From assembly GCF_900107275.1 (NCBI RefSeq), contig NZ_FNPI01000007.1:145459-209458 (forward strand): a DNA stretch of 64,000 nucleotides, in the 5' to 3' direction. This document shows positions 8,220-17,191 of the stretch, one piece after another. How positions within the stretch are numbered: the stretch's first letter is position 1; each line of letters opens with the position of its first letter. A program made the position numbers and the translations under genes. A model generated the notes under the pieces. The model was given only the letters and a program-made list of their open reading frames with translations, was not told where the DNA came from and did not search any database. Source of the DNA: Evansella caseinilytica. GTDB taxonomy: Bacteria > Bacillota > Bacilli > Bacillales > Salisediminibacteriaceae.

Positions 8220-10589
8220 CTACTCCAATATAATCTCAAAGGTACTCGGAACATTTTTTTTCAACGCTAACGCAACGGTCGTCCTGTTTTTCCTCTCCAT
8301 CGCAACGGATGTTTTTACAGCCTCGATTTCTTCGATTCCTTGGCGAACGATGATATCGACAACTTGATCCTTCCTTGAAGTCACCGTTACGCTGATTTTT
8401 TTCGCAGCAAGATCCCACGTCAATTCCTCAAGCAGAAGCTGTCCCCTTCCAAGCATGCCTTTGATGGTTCCTTTCGACAGCTCCGCTGGAACAGCAGGCA
8501 GTAGCTCGAGAACACCAGGGTACGTATACGCGGTCATTTCCATCACCAACGTCGGCAGACTGCAGCTGGCATCCACGTTGTATATTTCACGGGACGGATT
8601 ATGGGAGGTAACTAAGCTGGAATAGATGTAGTCCCCTTCTTCCAGCAGCAATCTCATATTTTCCAGCACAACCTCCGGTTTCTTCATCCGGGCTCCGACG
8701 ATTCCCGAATGCATGACGCCATGAGCGGAGTAATTTTCCCTGCCTTTTTTCCAAAGGGCTGTCACTGCTGCCTGAAATAAATCACGGTTGGCATCCGGCG
8801 TGATTTCATGCCCGGGCCATACGGGATAAAGATGGGAAATATGGCGATGATCATAATTGTCATCCAAATCCTTATGCACCCATTCCTTCAATGCGCCGTC
8901 ATCATTTATCTGATAGCCCGGTAATTTTTCCAGCATTTCCTTCCATTTTGGAATATTGTCCTGCTCTACCCCGAGTTCTTCACAGGCAGCGATTAAATAC
9001 GTATACAACTCCTTCGCCACAGCAATGTCCATCGTCGCATTGATCGTCGCCTGGCTCGGCTGCCAGCCCCGGTCTAACAAATCTTCGCGAATAGCAGGCG
9101 TATTTTCCGGCGAATAAGACGGAATGAACATCGCCTTGCCGTTTTCATCATATTCCGTCAGAAAATCCTCATAAAACAGCGCTATTTCCTTCATCAGCGG
9201 CAGCGTGCGCTCCAGGAAAAATTTGGTGTCGCCGCTGATTTGATACCACTCGTAAAACGGGAGAACCAGCCACTGAGCTCCGGCCGTCCAAAATCCCAAT
9301 GGCCAGTCCACATTAAAATGCGTATGAATATTATGATTTCCATCGGTCCGGCAGCCTGCGAGAAATCCTCGGCAGCCGTACATCGTTTTCGCATTGATTT
9401 TCCAATCGGGAGCAATTTTTTCAATAAGCCTAAAGTAGCCTTCCATCGCTTCCGGCATATTTCCGATGCCGCCGCCGGATACAGCGAGGTTGACATTCGC
9501 GTCCGTCGTGAAGTCTCCGCTCCAAGCCGGACGCCATTCTCCCGTCCAAAGACCGACAAGATTCGGCGGATAATCGCCGGAAGCGCAAAGAAAAACATAG
9601 CGCCCCATGTCAAACATTTTTTGCAGCAGCTGTTTATTGACACCGCTGGTCTTTTTCGCCAGCAGCTCTTCCGTCGTCACATTTTCATCCAGCTCTTCGT
9701 TGATTGTAAAGCTGACGCGGTTAAAAATTGATCCGTGCACATTCACATGGCGTTTGAGCAAAGCGGGATAGCCATGGTGAATGACGGAAAGGATGTCTTC
9801 ATACAGCTTATTTTGCTTGTCATATGCAGCCCGTTTATTTTCCAGCGGCGCTATTTTTGTTAAAATAAGAACTTCTTTTGCATCCGTTATAACAAGCTTT
9901 TCCTTTTCCGCCGTTACACTGCCGCAGTTTGTATGTACAACGGACAACCCGGTATAACCCTTGCTTGTTTTTGCATACGCACAGGAAAACGACAGCGTGT
10001 TGTTTTCTGATCCGATTTCACACCTCTCGGCACTGCCCTCGTGAACAAAGTCATCAATGGCAAGCTCGCCATTAATGACCGTCCCTTGTTTGGCGGTCAT
10101 TTGCAAAACAATGACGTTGTCCGCGCGGGAAATAAACAGCTTGCGAATGTATTCATCTGCCGCATCCTTCCAGTGGACCTTCACTTCCCCCGTTTCAAAA
10201 TCCACCGTCCGCAAATAATCGTAAACCGGCCCGGTTGATTCCATTTGAAATTTCAAGGCGTATGCCGGGTGGAAAGCGTCCGTAAACAACAGCGGGTGAC
10301 CGGATTTGTCAGAGAACAGCTCGGCGGCATCGCGAAATCTTCCATTTTTCATCAATGTCCTGATCTCACCTAAATACGGGGAAAGATCGTTGTTTTGAAC
10401 AACCTCATCATGGAATGGCTCATAGAGCTTTTCATGATTTAAAATGATCGTTTCCTTTAAAGGATCGCCATAAACAAGCGCTCCCGTTTTTCCGTTTCCG
10501 GTAACAAGCGCTTCCTGCCAACAGGAAGCTGATTGTCCGCTCATTAATCCTCGTTTCGGCATATAGCCAAGTCGCATCTCCTTCTGCAT
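8220..10589 (-). CDS. glycoside hydrolase family 95 (alpha-L-fucosidase type)
   Basis: The 789-residue protein shows GH95 features in order: an N-terminal beta domain beginning at WQEALVTGNGKTGALVYG (about residues 22-40), the catalytic (alpha/alpha)6 barrel with the conserved PSYSPENTPA segment carrying the likely general-acid Glu, and HRHISHLYPVWPG further on. GH95 enzymes release alpha-1,2-fucose or alpha-L-galactose, as found at xyloglucan side-chain ends. There is no signal peptide, so it acts on imported oligosaccharides. The ATG at 10589 has a strong AGGAGGAG site. It lies upstream of the YesM/YesN pair. The exact sugar removed is uncertain. Confidence 0.88.
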   Translation of the reverse strand: MQKEMRLGYMPKRGLMSGQSASCWQEALVTGNGKTGALVYGDPLKETIILNHEKLYEPFHDEVVQNNDLSPYLGEIRTLMKNGRFRDAAELFSDKSGHPLLFTDAFHPAYALKFQMESTGPVYDYLRTVDFETGEVKVHWKDAADEYIRKLFISRADNVIVLQMTAKQGTVINGELAIDDFVHEGSAERCEIGSENNTLSFSCAYAKTSKGYTGLSVVHTNCGSVTAEKEKLVITDAKEVLILTKIAPLENKRAAYDKQNKLYEDILSVIHHGYPALLKRHVNVHGSIFNRVSFTINEELDENVTTEELLAKKTSGVNKQLLQKMFDMGRYVFLCASGDYPPNLVGLWTGEWRPAWSGDFTTDANVNLAVSGGGIGNMPEAMEGYFRLIEKIAPDWKINAKTMYGCRGFLAGCRTDGNHNIHTHFNVDWPLGFWTAGAQWLVLPFYEWYQISGDTKFFLERTLPLMKEIALFYEDFLTEYDENGKAMFIPSYSPENTPAIREDLLDRGWQPSQATINATMDIAVAKELYTYLIAACEELGVEQDNIPKWKEMLEKLPGYQINDDGALKEWVHKDLDDNYDHRHISHLYPVWPGHEITPDANRDLFQAAVTALWKKGRENYSAHGVMHSGIVGARMKKPEVVLENMRLLLEEGDYIYSSLVTSHNPSREIYNVDASCSLPTLVMEMTAYTYPGVLELLPAVPAELSKGTIKGMLGRGQLLLEELTWDLAAKKISVTVTSRKDQVVDIIVRQGIEEIEAVKTSVAMERKNRTTVALALKKNVPSTFEIILE

Positions 10590-10615
10590 ATATACTCCTC
10601 CTGCCCATTGCTTTT

Positions 10616-10629
10616 CGAAAGCACTTTCA
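10616..10629. promoter_or_regulatory. degenerate cre-like palindrome upstream of GH95
   Basis: CGAAAGCACTTTCA (TGAAAGTGCTTTCG on the minus strand) departs from the ideal palindrome TGAAAGCGCTTTCA at two positions. It lies 27 bases before the GH95 start. Weak on its own but consistent with the other cre boxes of this locus. Confidence 0.4.
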
Positions 10630-10671
10630 TAATAACATATAAACAAGATTCAGAAACCCTAATAATTGCAT

Positions 10672-10708
10672 ACAAAATTGTACGGGACCATGTCCCGCAC
10701 AATTTTGT
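10672..10708. terminator. bidirectional terminator after helD
   Basis: A 17-base-arm hairpin (ACAAAATTGTACGGGAC and its near complement) with a three-base loop. The A/T-rich outer arms give T-runs on both strands. It is one of four near-identical hairpins in the window (with 13498, 14826 and 18146). Confidence 0.8.
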
Positions 10709-10780
10709 GAACTTTCAGCAAAGGGAACAATACGCCTTCAGAATGGAGATTGACATTTTGTTTTTCATGATAAATCCTAA

Positions 10781-13123
10781 TTACAACAAGTGGTACGTGC
10801 TTTCGTCCACCTCGTCCAAAAACCTCGTTCGCGGTCCGGCCGAAAAAAGGTGGAGCTCATGCATCGCTCTTGTACAGGCTGTATAGAACAGCTTTCTTTC
10901 CGCCGCTTGACCATAGCGCTCGTCTGCTGCATTGTAGATAATCACCGCGTCGAATTCAATTCCTTTTGCCAAATAAGCAGGCAGGACTAAAATTCCTTTA
11001 CTGAAAGTCTGCGCCGCTTTATCCATCAGCTGAACATTGAACTGCTCGCCAAGCTCCCTAAAAGCAATCCGGCTTTCTTTCGCTGTTTTGCAAATAACCG
11101 CAATTGTCTGATGGCCGCTCTCCTGCAGCAGACTTATCCGCAGCAGCATTTTTTCCAAGAACTGCTTTTTATCATTCGTTTCCGTGAGGGTCGGCTTTTC
11201 ACCATCGCGGTTAAACGGCTCAATCTCTTCTCCTCCGGCAATCAAGCGCTTTGTAAACTCAACGATCGGCCGCGTAGAACGGTAGCTCCTTTTCAAGGTA
11301 ATCCGTGTATGTTCCACCCCTGCAAACACCTCCGGAGATAACAGCGTCGGTGAATTCATCGTATGTGCAAAGATCGCCTGATTCCCATCCCCTAAAATCG
11401 TCATGCGGCTGTTCGGAAACAGCTGTTTAAAAAAAGCAAATTGGAACGGGGAATAATCCTGCGCTTCATCGATGAATAAATGCCGGATTGTCGTATTGGA
11501 TTTTTTCCCCCTTAATTGGTCGGAAAAGTACAAATACGGTGTCGCGTCTTCATGCTTCAACTCATTTTTATCCAGTTCCTCCACCGTTAAGGAACAAATG
11601 TCTGCCCATTCATCCGGCAGATCCGCGGCACGTGAAAGCATCCTTGTCCCATCGTCAGTAAACAGCCGGCGGTACATCCGCTTCACATCGGCAAAAAACA
11701 GTTTCTTAATCGCTATTTTTACCGGCTTCAGCCGCTGCTTTACAATTTGTTTCGCGAGCAGTTTTTCCTCCATGTCAAAATCGTTAAACGTAACGTCGTC
11801 TTCGCTTTTTATACTTTCAATTTCCCTGAAAACCCGCAAGTACTCCTCTTTATCCATCAGCTCGATTTCCGCTTTTACCCAATCGTTTTTCCATTCTTTT
11901 TTTTGAAAAATTGCCAGTTCCCGCAGCAGCCACTCGGCGGTCAAATGAAGGCGGTTCGAGATGGAATTGGCATTGTCAAGGGAGTAAAAATGCTCGCTGA
12001 TTTCATTGGCGGAAAAAATCGCAGCGCCTCTGAATGTTATCGCTTTGAAAATGATTCCCTGATGGGAAAGTAATGCAAGATATGCATCGATGACCTTTTT
12101 AAACTCGTCCGTCGCTTTGTATCGAATCGCCGCCATTCTTGCTGTTTTTCCAGACGCCTCATGATCCGAGTATATATACTCCATCTGATCAAACGGGTCC
12201 TCTATCGTAAATTCCCTGCCCAACCGCTGTTCAACGTAAGATTGGAACGTCGTCTGCTGCATGTTTTCTTCGCCTAGCTCCGGCAGCACCGTTGCCACAT
12301 AGCTGTTAAAAAGAAAGTTTGGCGAAAACAGCATCATGTTATCCGCCTGAAGCTGTCCGCGGTACCGATAGAGTAAGTATGCGACACGTTGTAGCGCAGC
12401 TGATGTTTTGCCGCTACCTGCCACTCCCTGAACGATAAGGTATTTGCTTTTTTCATTGCGGATAATTTGATTTTGCTCTTTCTGGATCGTTGCCACAATC
12501 GTTTTCATCTGCGTGTTTGCATTGTTGCTCAGTACTTCCTGCAGCATTTCATCGCCGATCGTGACGCCCGTATCAAACATGCTTTTCAGCCTGCCGTTTT
12601 TAATGATATATTGACGCTTTAACTCTATCTCCCCTGCGATCGTTGCATTCGGAACCTCGTATTCCGCAGGTCCGGGAGAATAGTTGTAATACAAGCTGGA
12701 AATCGGGGCGCGCCAATCATAGATGAGAAATTGGTCCTCGCTTTCATCCATTAATGAAGCCAGTCCGATATAAATTTTTTCAGCCTGCTCTTCTCCGTTT
12801 TCCCGAAAATCGATTCGTCCAAAAAATGGAGAATAGGCCAGTCTTCGAAGGCTTTGAAGCTGTTTATAAGATTGCTTATGTGCCCGTTCCCGTTCAGAAA
12901 GCAGTTCTACTTGCTGCTTAATGCTCGTGAAGGTTTCACCTACTTCGTGAATGTCATCAAGATTGATTGTCACATCATCCCAAAAGTTTCGCCGGAGCTC
13001 GATGATGCTTTCTTTTAAATCTCCCGCATTTTCTGTAATCGTATCCAGCTTTCGTTCGATTGCCAACTTGACGTTGTCAACGTACTTCTGTTCGATCAGC
13101 CAATCATCATTCCGTTTGGTCAC
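10781..13123 (-). CDS. helD: RNA polymerase recycling motor HelD (UvrD-like helicase)
   Basis: The product (780 aa) has the HelD layout: an N-terminal coiled-coil arm (about 1-110) that enters the RNA polymerase secondary channel, a split superfamily 1 motor with Walker A GVAGSGKTSAAL near residue 235, a central insertion, and motor motifs IDEAQDYSPFQ and LKRSYRSTRPIVEF. The C-terminal part ends in the usual KGIEFDAVI and YTACTRAMHELHLF helicase motifs. HelD uses ATP to release stalled RNA polymerase from nucleic acid. Length agrees with B. subtilis HelD (about 774 aa). It starts at GTG behind GGGGAGTG and forms its own unit, closed by the hairpin at 10672. Confidence 0.92.
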   Translation of the reverse strand: MTKRNDDWLIEQKYVDNVKLAIERKLDTITENAGDLKESIIELRRNFWDDVTINLDDIHEVGETFTSIKQQVELLSERERAHKQSYKQLQSLRRLAYSPFFGRIDFRENGEEQAEKIYIGLASLMDESEDQFLIYDWRAPISSLYYNYSPGPAEYEVPNATIAGEIELKRQYIIKNGRLKSMFDTGVTIGDEMLQEVLSNNANTQMKTIVATIQKEQNQIIRNEKSKYLIVQGVAGSGKTSAALQRVAYLLYRYRGQLQADNMMLFSPNFLFNSYVATVLPELGEENMQQTTFQSYVEQRLGREFTIEDPFDQMEYIYSDHEASGKTARMAAIRYKATDEFKKVIDAYLALLSHQGIIFKAITFRGAAIFSANEISEHFYSLDNANSISNRLHLTAEWLLRELAIFQKKEWKNDWVKAEIELMDKEEYLRVFREIESIKSEDDVTFNDFDMEEKLLAKQIVKQRLKPVKIAIKKLFFADVKRMYRRLFTDDGTRMLSRAADLPDEWADICSLTVEELDKNELKHEDATPYLYFSDQLRGKKSNTTIRHLFIDEAQDYSPFQFAFFKQLFPNSRMTILGDGNQAIFAHTMNSPTLLSPEVFAGVEHTRITLKRSYRSTRPIVEFTKRLIAGGEEIEPFNRDGEKPTLTETNDKKQFLEKMLLRISLLQESGHQTIAVICKTAKESRIAFRELGEQFNVQLMDKAAQTFSKGILVLPAYLAKGIEFDAVIIYNAADERYGQAAERKLFYTACTRAMHELHLFSAGPRTRFLDEVDESTYHLL

Positions 13124-13147
13124 TTAGCCACACTCCCCAAAAAAAGT

Positions 13148-13176
13148 TTGACAAACATCCGCTCATAATGTATAAT
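13148..13176 (+). promoter_or_regulatory. perfect sigma-A promoter for a small transcript
   Basis: TTGACA at 13148-13153, a 17-base spacer and TATAAT at 13171-13176 match the sigma-A consensus exactly. It faces away from helD and points to a terminator about 200 bases downstream. Confidence 0.85.
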
Positions 13177-13253
13177 ATAAATTAGGGATATTATACATTG
13201 GTTTACGAGGTATTTTAAAAACACAGTTAATATTACCACGAGTGTGTTGTTTG

Positions 13254-13346
13254 ATGCAATACATATCAAGGATTTATATTAGTGCGCTCATTCGAAATCA
13301 AGGGCAGCAGGAAAAAAGAAGAATGAAAGCGGCGGCGATCGGCTAA
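13254..13346 (+). CDS. possible 30-residue peptide inside a small transcript
   Basis: Between the consensus promoter at 13148 and the terminator at 13351 the only reasonable frame is MQYISRIYISALIRNQGQQ followed by EKRRMKAAAIG (30 aa, basic, with a short hydrophobic N-terminus). The ribosome site is poor (GAGTG, 11 bases away), so the transcript could instead be a regulatory RNA. I do not recognise the peptide. The transcription unit is well supported; the coding call is not. Confidence 0.35.
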   Translation: MQYISRIYISALIRNQGQQEKRRMKAAAIG

Positions 13347-13350
13347 TAGT

Positions 13351-13383
13351 AAAAAGCATCCTTCGTGAAGGGTGCTTTTTTTT
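13351..13383 (+). terminator. rho-independent terminator of the small transcript
   Basis: AGCATCCTTC and GAAGGGTGCT form a tight stem with a GTG loop (one G-U pair), followed by eight T. It closes the roughly 200-base transcript that starts near 13183. Confidence 0.9.
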
Positions 13384-13497
13384 GCAAAATGACGGCTTCG
13401 TTATATCACGAGCTGTTCCGTTTGTTTCCATTATAGGATACGTTCCCCTCACTCCGCTGCCGAATATTATATCTCTCAACAATAATTGTTCACAAAA

Positions 13498-13524
13498 ATG
13501 TGCGGGACATGGTCCCGCACATTT
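13498..13524. terminator. palindromic terminator abutting the isomerase gene
   Basis: The arms GTGCGGGAC and GTCCCGCAC around ATG, extended by AAT/ATT, end one base before the stop codon of the isomerase/epimerase gene. It is nearly identical to the hairpins at 10672, 14826 and 18146. Confidence 0.8.
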
Positions 13525-13525
13525 A

Positions 13526-14494
13526 TTATACCCACCACATGGAAGCCGGTTGTTCTCTGATCAATACAGATTGCAGGTTGCGAACTGCTGTAGCGAACCC
13601 TTCTTCAATCGACATAATCGGATCTTCATGCTCTATGCTGACTACGTAATCATAGCCGAATGTCCGTAGAGCGCTCATGATATTTGTCCATTCTTCCATA
13701 CTATGCCCCAAGCCCACCGAGCGGAAATTCCAGGCCCGCGTTTGGATATTCGCGTAGGACTGCATATCTGTCAGCCCGTACATATTCACATTATCCTGGT
13801 CAATGTACGTATCCTTCGCATGGAAGTGGTGAATGGCATTTTCCTTTCCAAGAATTTTAATCGCCCCTACCGGATCAATTCCCTGCCACCACAAATGACT
13901 CGGATCTAAATTTGCACCGACGGCTTCACAAGTCTGCTCTCTTAACTTCAACATCGTGTACGGAGTATGTACAAGAAAGCCGCCATGAAGCTCCAAGCCG
14001 ATTTTTACATTGCGGTCCTGTGCATATTTTCCCCACTCTTGCCAATAAGGAACAAGTTTTTGTTCCCATTGCCACTTCAATATCTCACCGTATTCATTTG
14101 GCCAAGGAGCCACCGGCCAGTTGGGATACTTGGAATCCTCGTGGGATCCAGGTGTACCGGAAAAACCGTTGACAACCGGTACTTCAAGCAACTCCGCCAG
14201 CTGAATTGTTTTTACAAGTGATTCGTGACTTTCTTTGGCAAACGCGTTGTCAGGGCTGAGCGGATTGCCGTGAACGCTTAAGGCGCTGATCGTCAAGCCT
14301 CTGGAATGCACGGCGTTCAGGTATTCCTTCCGTTCCTGTTCACTTTCCAGCAGCTTATCAATTGGACAATGCTTGTTTCCAGGATAGCCTCCCGTGCCGA
14401 TTTCCACGGCATCGACTCCTGCAGCTTTTACATGGTCAAGCATTTCTTCGAAGCTTTTATCAGCAAAAAGCACTGTAAAAACACCTAATTTCAT
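13526..14494 (-). CDS. sugar phosphate isomerase/epimerase (TIM barrel)
   Basis: The 322-residue protein belongs to the xylose-isomerase-like TIM barrel superfamily (AP_endonuc_2 fold). Metal-site residues are visible in GLELHGG, NLDPSHLWWQG, HFHAKDT and SIEHEDP, the usual Glu/Asp/His/Glu set. These enzymes act on sugars or inositol derivatives. I chose the ATG at 14494 with AAAAGGAG nine bases upstream; the upstream in-frame TTG lies on the ribosome site. It is a single-gene unit with a cre-like box just upstream, suggesting catabolite control. Substrate unknown. Confidence 0.85.
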   Translation of the reverse strand: MKLGVFTVLFADKSFEEMLDHVKAAGVDAVEIGTGGYPGNKHCPIDKLLESEQERKEYLNAVHSRGLTISALSVHGNPLSPDNAFAKESHESLVKTIQLAELLEVPVVNGFSGTPGSHEDSKYPNWPVAPWPNEYGEILKWQWEQKLVPYWQEWGKYAQDRNVKIGLELHGGFLVHTPYTMLKLREQTCEAVGANLDPSHLWWQGIDPVGAIKILGKENAIHHFHAKDTYIDQDNVNMYGLTDMQSYANIQTRAWNFRSVGLGHSMEEWTNIMSALRTFGYDYVVSIEHEDPIMSIEEGFATAVRNLQSVLIREQPASMWWV

Positions 14495-14854
14495 AATCTG
14501 CAACTCCTTTTTGTAAGCGATAATATGGAAAACAACAATTTTCCAGATGTTCAGCCGGCTCCAGACAGCCGATGTTGAGTCGTTAAACTAAACTGCCGGC
14601 ACGACAGACAGCGGATGAAAACCGGCGTTTGCCCCTTTTCAAGCGGATTACACCGGCCTCACCAGCAGATTTAAACCGCTTTCAAATCACAAAAGGCAAC
14701 GTCCGCCATCTTACCCGATCCAATATCAATTATCCTGAAAGCTTTGCTGAACGTTACATCCATCATACAGTATATTGTAACATATACCGCCGAAAGTTCC
14801 GCAAGTAGTAAACAAAAAATACACAAAATTGTGCGGGACATGGTCCCGCACAAT
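14495..14854. other. intergenic region between isomerase and membrane-protein operon
   Basis: The 360-base gap contains the isomerase ribosome site, a cre-like box at 14511-14525 and the palindromic terminator at 14826. The rest shows no gene or clear structure. Confidence 0.5.
14511..14525. promoter_or_regulatory. weak cre-like box upstream of the isomerase gene
   Basis: TTGTAAGCGATAATA agrees with the loose CcpA consensus except at position 14 (T for C). It overlaps the region just upstream of the ribosome site, where binding would block transcription. Confidence 0.35.
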
Positions 14855-14856
14855 TT
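14826..14856. terminator. palindromic terminator overlapping a stop codon
   Basis: Arms AAATTGTGCGGGAC and GTCCCGCACAATTT flank ATG. The stop codon of the membrane-protein gene (14855-14857) lies inside the outer arm. Same sequence family as 10672, 13498 and 18146. Confidence 0.8.
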
Positions 14857-15571
14857 ATTCCTCTTCCCCGAGGATGTCGAGATAAACGCCCGGTGCCGTT
14901 TCCACCTGCAGATGTTGAGGAATTTTCATATAAATGACTTCTTCTCCAAATCCATAGCTTGGAAAGTCCATGTCGTCGAAAAGCTCACGGCCGTCTCCCT
15001 CCTGAAATTGCGAGATCTCAAAGTCGGTCTGAAAAGCAACGATTCTCATCCGATACTCTTCCGGCGGTAAGATTTTCAACACACCATCCGCCAACTCCAT
15101 TTCATACGGCTGAATTTGCTCTGTGAAATCAAAGCCTTCCACCACCCGTTTCGTGGTATAATGCGTCACTTCAATCACCCCATCATTTGTTTCCTTTCTT
15201 TCAGCAACAATTGTCGAAGGTATCCCCTCTGAATCTCTACTCACCACCTGCAGCAGATTTTCCTCCACTTCAAGGCTCCACTGTGATTTTACATAAACTC
15301 CCTCTACATCGGCAATTCTACCTTCATACAATGCATCATAAAACTCGTCCATTGCATTCAAATCAACTTCTGATTCGCTGTAAGTCAGCCTTTTCAAGTC
15401 GCTGTTGAAATTTTTTTCCGGAATTGCATAATGCACTGCAACGGCAAGACAAAGGACGGCTGTGTAGCCAAGGAAAAAATAGCGGAACCCCTTCGATGTA
15501 ATTTTTTTCGTCAGGAAGACAATCGCAAAAATAATAAGCGCAACTATCGGCAGAAAAAATAAAGAAACCAT
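14855..15571 (-). CDS. uncharacterised membrane protein of the GntR-ABC operon
   Basis: The product (238 aa) has two N-terminal membrane helices (about residues 2-20 and 30-50) and an acidic extracytoplasmic domain rich in beta-strand-forming sequence. I do not recognise a family. Its ATG overlaps the permease stop codon (TAATG), so translation is coupled to the ABC permease upstream. It is the last gene of a four-gene operon (GntR, ATPase, permease, this protein) and may be an accessory or sensor part of the exporter. Confidence 0.75.
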   Translation of the reverse strand: MVSLFFLPIVALIIFAIVFLTKKITSKGFRYFFLGYTAVLCLAVAVHYAIPEKNFNSDLKRLTYSESEVDLNAMDEFYDALYEGRIADVEGVYVKSQWSLEVEENLLQVVSRDSEGIPSTIVAERKETNDGVIEVTHYTTKRVVEGFDFTEQIQPYEMELADGVLKILPPEEYRMRIVAFQTDFEISQFQEGDGRELFDDMDFPSYGFGEEVIYMKIPQHLQVETAPGVYLDILGEEE

Positions 15572-16311
15572 TACCTTCTGACCTCCAATCGATTCGACAA
15601 AACCAGCGCTCCGGCGAAGAAAATAAGAACGGCGCTTATAACCTTCAACGTAAACATTAGCAACGAGCCTTCAGAAGTAAAATATTCAACCCATCTGATA
15701 GTCCCGAATTTTGTTAACTCATAGCTCACCAGACCAAAAAGCACCGCCGGTACGAGAACGATCAGCACCTTATGCATTTGAACAACCGCTCCGATCAGAT
15801 AGCCGGCGGCACACACTAGCGCAAGATACAAAAAGGCGGCATAGATACCTGTCAACAATTCCGGCGGAGACAGAAGATAATTTTTTCCATAAATCATTCC
15901 TATATCCGTAGTAAAATAGACGATGACCCGCAGCAATACCCCCGCCATTAAGGAAGTAACGCTCCCAACAAAGCTTAACGTCGCGATAAGAGCAATATTC
16001 GACAAATTACTGCTTATCCTGGTGGAGACAAAGCTAAAGTCGTTGTTCCGGTAATTCTCCGAAGTGAGCTTCGCAGCAACGATGAATGCCCAGATCAGTG
16101 TAAAACCAAACAACATATCTCCGGAATAAAAACTCACCGTAAGCGATACAAGGTCCACGGATATACTTGTATGCATACCACCGCCATACGAAAATACCAA
16201 GGCAACGAACTGCGCGATAAACAAGCTGATAAAAAAGCCTTTATACGCTGTCAATTTATAAAAAAACTGCTTTTTGGCAGCTTTCCATTCATTCACTTCG
16301 ATGAAAGACAT
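15571..16311 (-). CDS. ABC transporter permease (exporter type)
   Basis: The 246-residue protein has about six hydrophobic segments and no EAA importer loop, fitting the ABC-2-like permeases that pair with YtrB-type ATPases. The start ATG has GGGGGGAT upstream, inside the end of the ATPase gene (23-base overlap). The next gene starts in its stop codon. The operon is led by a GntR regulator of the YtrA type, a group tied to cell-envelope stress. Confidence 0.8.
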   Translation of the reverse strand: MSFIEVNEWKAAKKQFFYKLTAYKGFFISLFIAQFVALVFSYGGGMHTSISVDLVSLTVSFYSGDMLFGFTLIWAFIVAAKLTSENYRNNDFSFVSTRISSNLSNIALIATLSFVGSVTSLMAGVLLRVIVYFTTDIGMIYGKNYLLSPPELLTGIYAAFLYLALVCAAGYLIGAVVQMHKVLIVLVPAVLFGLVSYELTKFGTIRWVEYFTSEGSLLMFTLKVISAVLIFFAGALVLSNRLEVRR

Positions 16312-17191
16312 CGTCGATCCCCCCTTTGTTTCCGGCGGTCAAATAGACACAAACATCATCCGTCGCAACCGGCGTCATTTCCACTCCGCTCATGCCTATC
16401 CGCTTTTGCAGCGATTCGCTGAAGTTGTTTCGGACGACAATATACTTGACGTTGCCCATTTGTTTTTGGTGAAGAATGTCAACGTCATTGATGAACTCCG
16501 CGAAGGCTTCTTCCCTTCCGCTCAAACCGACGGCATAATGCTTTAACTCCGCGATCGGCAGCTGGAGCTCCTTACTTCCCCCGCGAAGCAAAAGGACGTC
16601 TTCCAAAAGATCTTCAATCTCGTTCAGCAAGTGACTGGACAAAATAATTGTCCGTGGCTGCTCGATATAATCCTTCAACAGCGCCCGGTAAAAATCTTTC
16701 CTTACCGCGGCATCCATTCCTGTTGTCGGCTCATCGTAAATAGTCAACGGACAGCGGGAAGCCAGGCCAATGATCATATTGAACGTACTTGCCATTCCTT
16801 TGGATAAATATTGATGCTTCTCTTTTGGCTCCAGTTGAAAATAGTTCAACAAACCGTCAGCGATCCGTTTATTCCAGTGTGGATAAAAGGCGGCGGCGGA
16901 AGACAAAATTTCCGACAGCGCCAATGCCGGTGGAAAACTCATTCGATCATCGACAAAGATCAATTTTTCCGCCACCTGGATATTGTTAAACGGATTTTTC
17001 GAAAACACAGTGATCTTTCCTGCTGATTTCCGGTAATATCCGGCAATGATTTTCAGCAGCGTCGTTTTTCCCGCTCCGTTCCTGCCGATGAGACCGGTGA
17101 TTTTATTTTCGGCAATCGTGAAGCTCAGGTCATTGACAGCCTTCCTGCTGCCATACACCTTTGTAAGCCCGCTGCATTCAATGACATTCAT
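16289..17191 (-). CDS. ABC transporter ATP-binding protein (YtrB-like)
   Basis: The product (300 aa) has Walker A GRNGAGKTT (around residue 36-44), a Walker B region LTIYDEPTTGMD and the switch SSHLLNE. The signature helix is degenerate (LSKGMASTFNM), as in many YtrB/BcrA-type exporters. Its ATG has GGGAGGA and overlaps the end of the GntR gene by four bases. It would energise the permease encoded downstream. Confidence 0.9.
   Translation of the reverse strand: MNVIECSGLTKVYGSRKAVNDLSFTIAENKITGLIGRNGAGKTTLLKIIAGYYRKSAGKITVFSKNPFNNIQVAEKLIFVDDRMSFPPALALSEILSSAAAFYPHWNKRIADGLLNYFQLEPKEKHQYLSKGMASTFNMIIGLASRCPLTIYDEPTTGMDAAVRKDFYRALLKDYIEQPRTIILSSHLLNEIEDLLEDVLLLRGGSKELQLPIAELKHYAVGLSGREEAFAEFINDVDILHQKQMGNVKYIVVRNNFSESLQKRIGMSGVEMTPVATDDVCVYLTAGNKGGIDDVFHRSE

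Noticed and set aside
9194..9731. Frames of about 150 codons on both strands
   Set aside because: Shadows of the GH95 gene, whose motifs are on the chosen frame.
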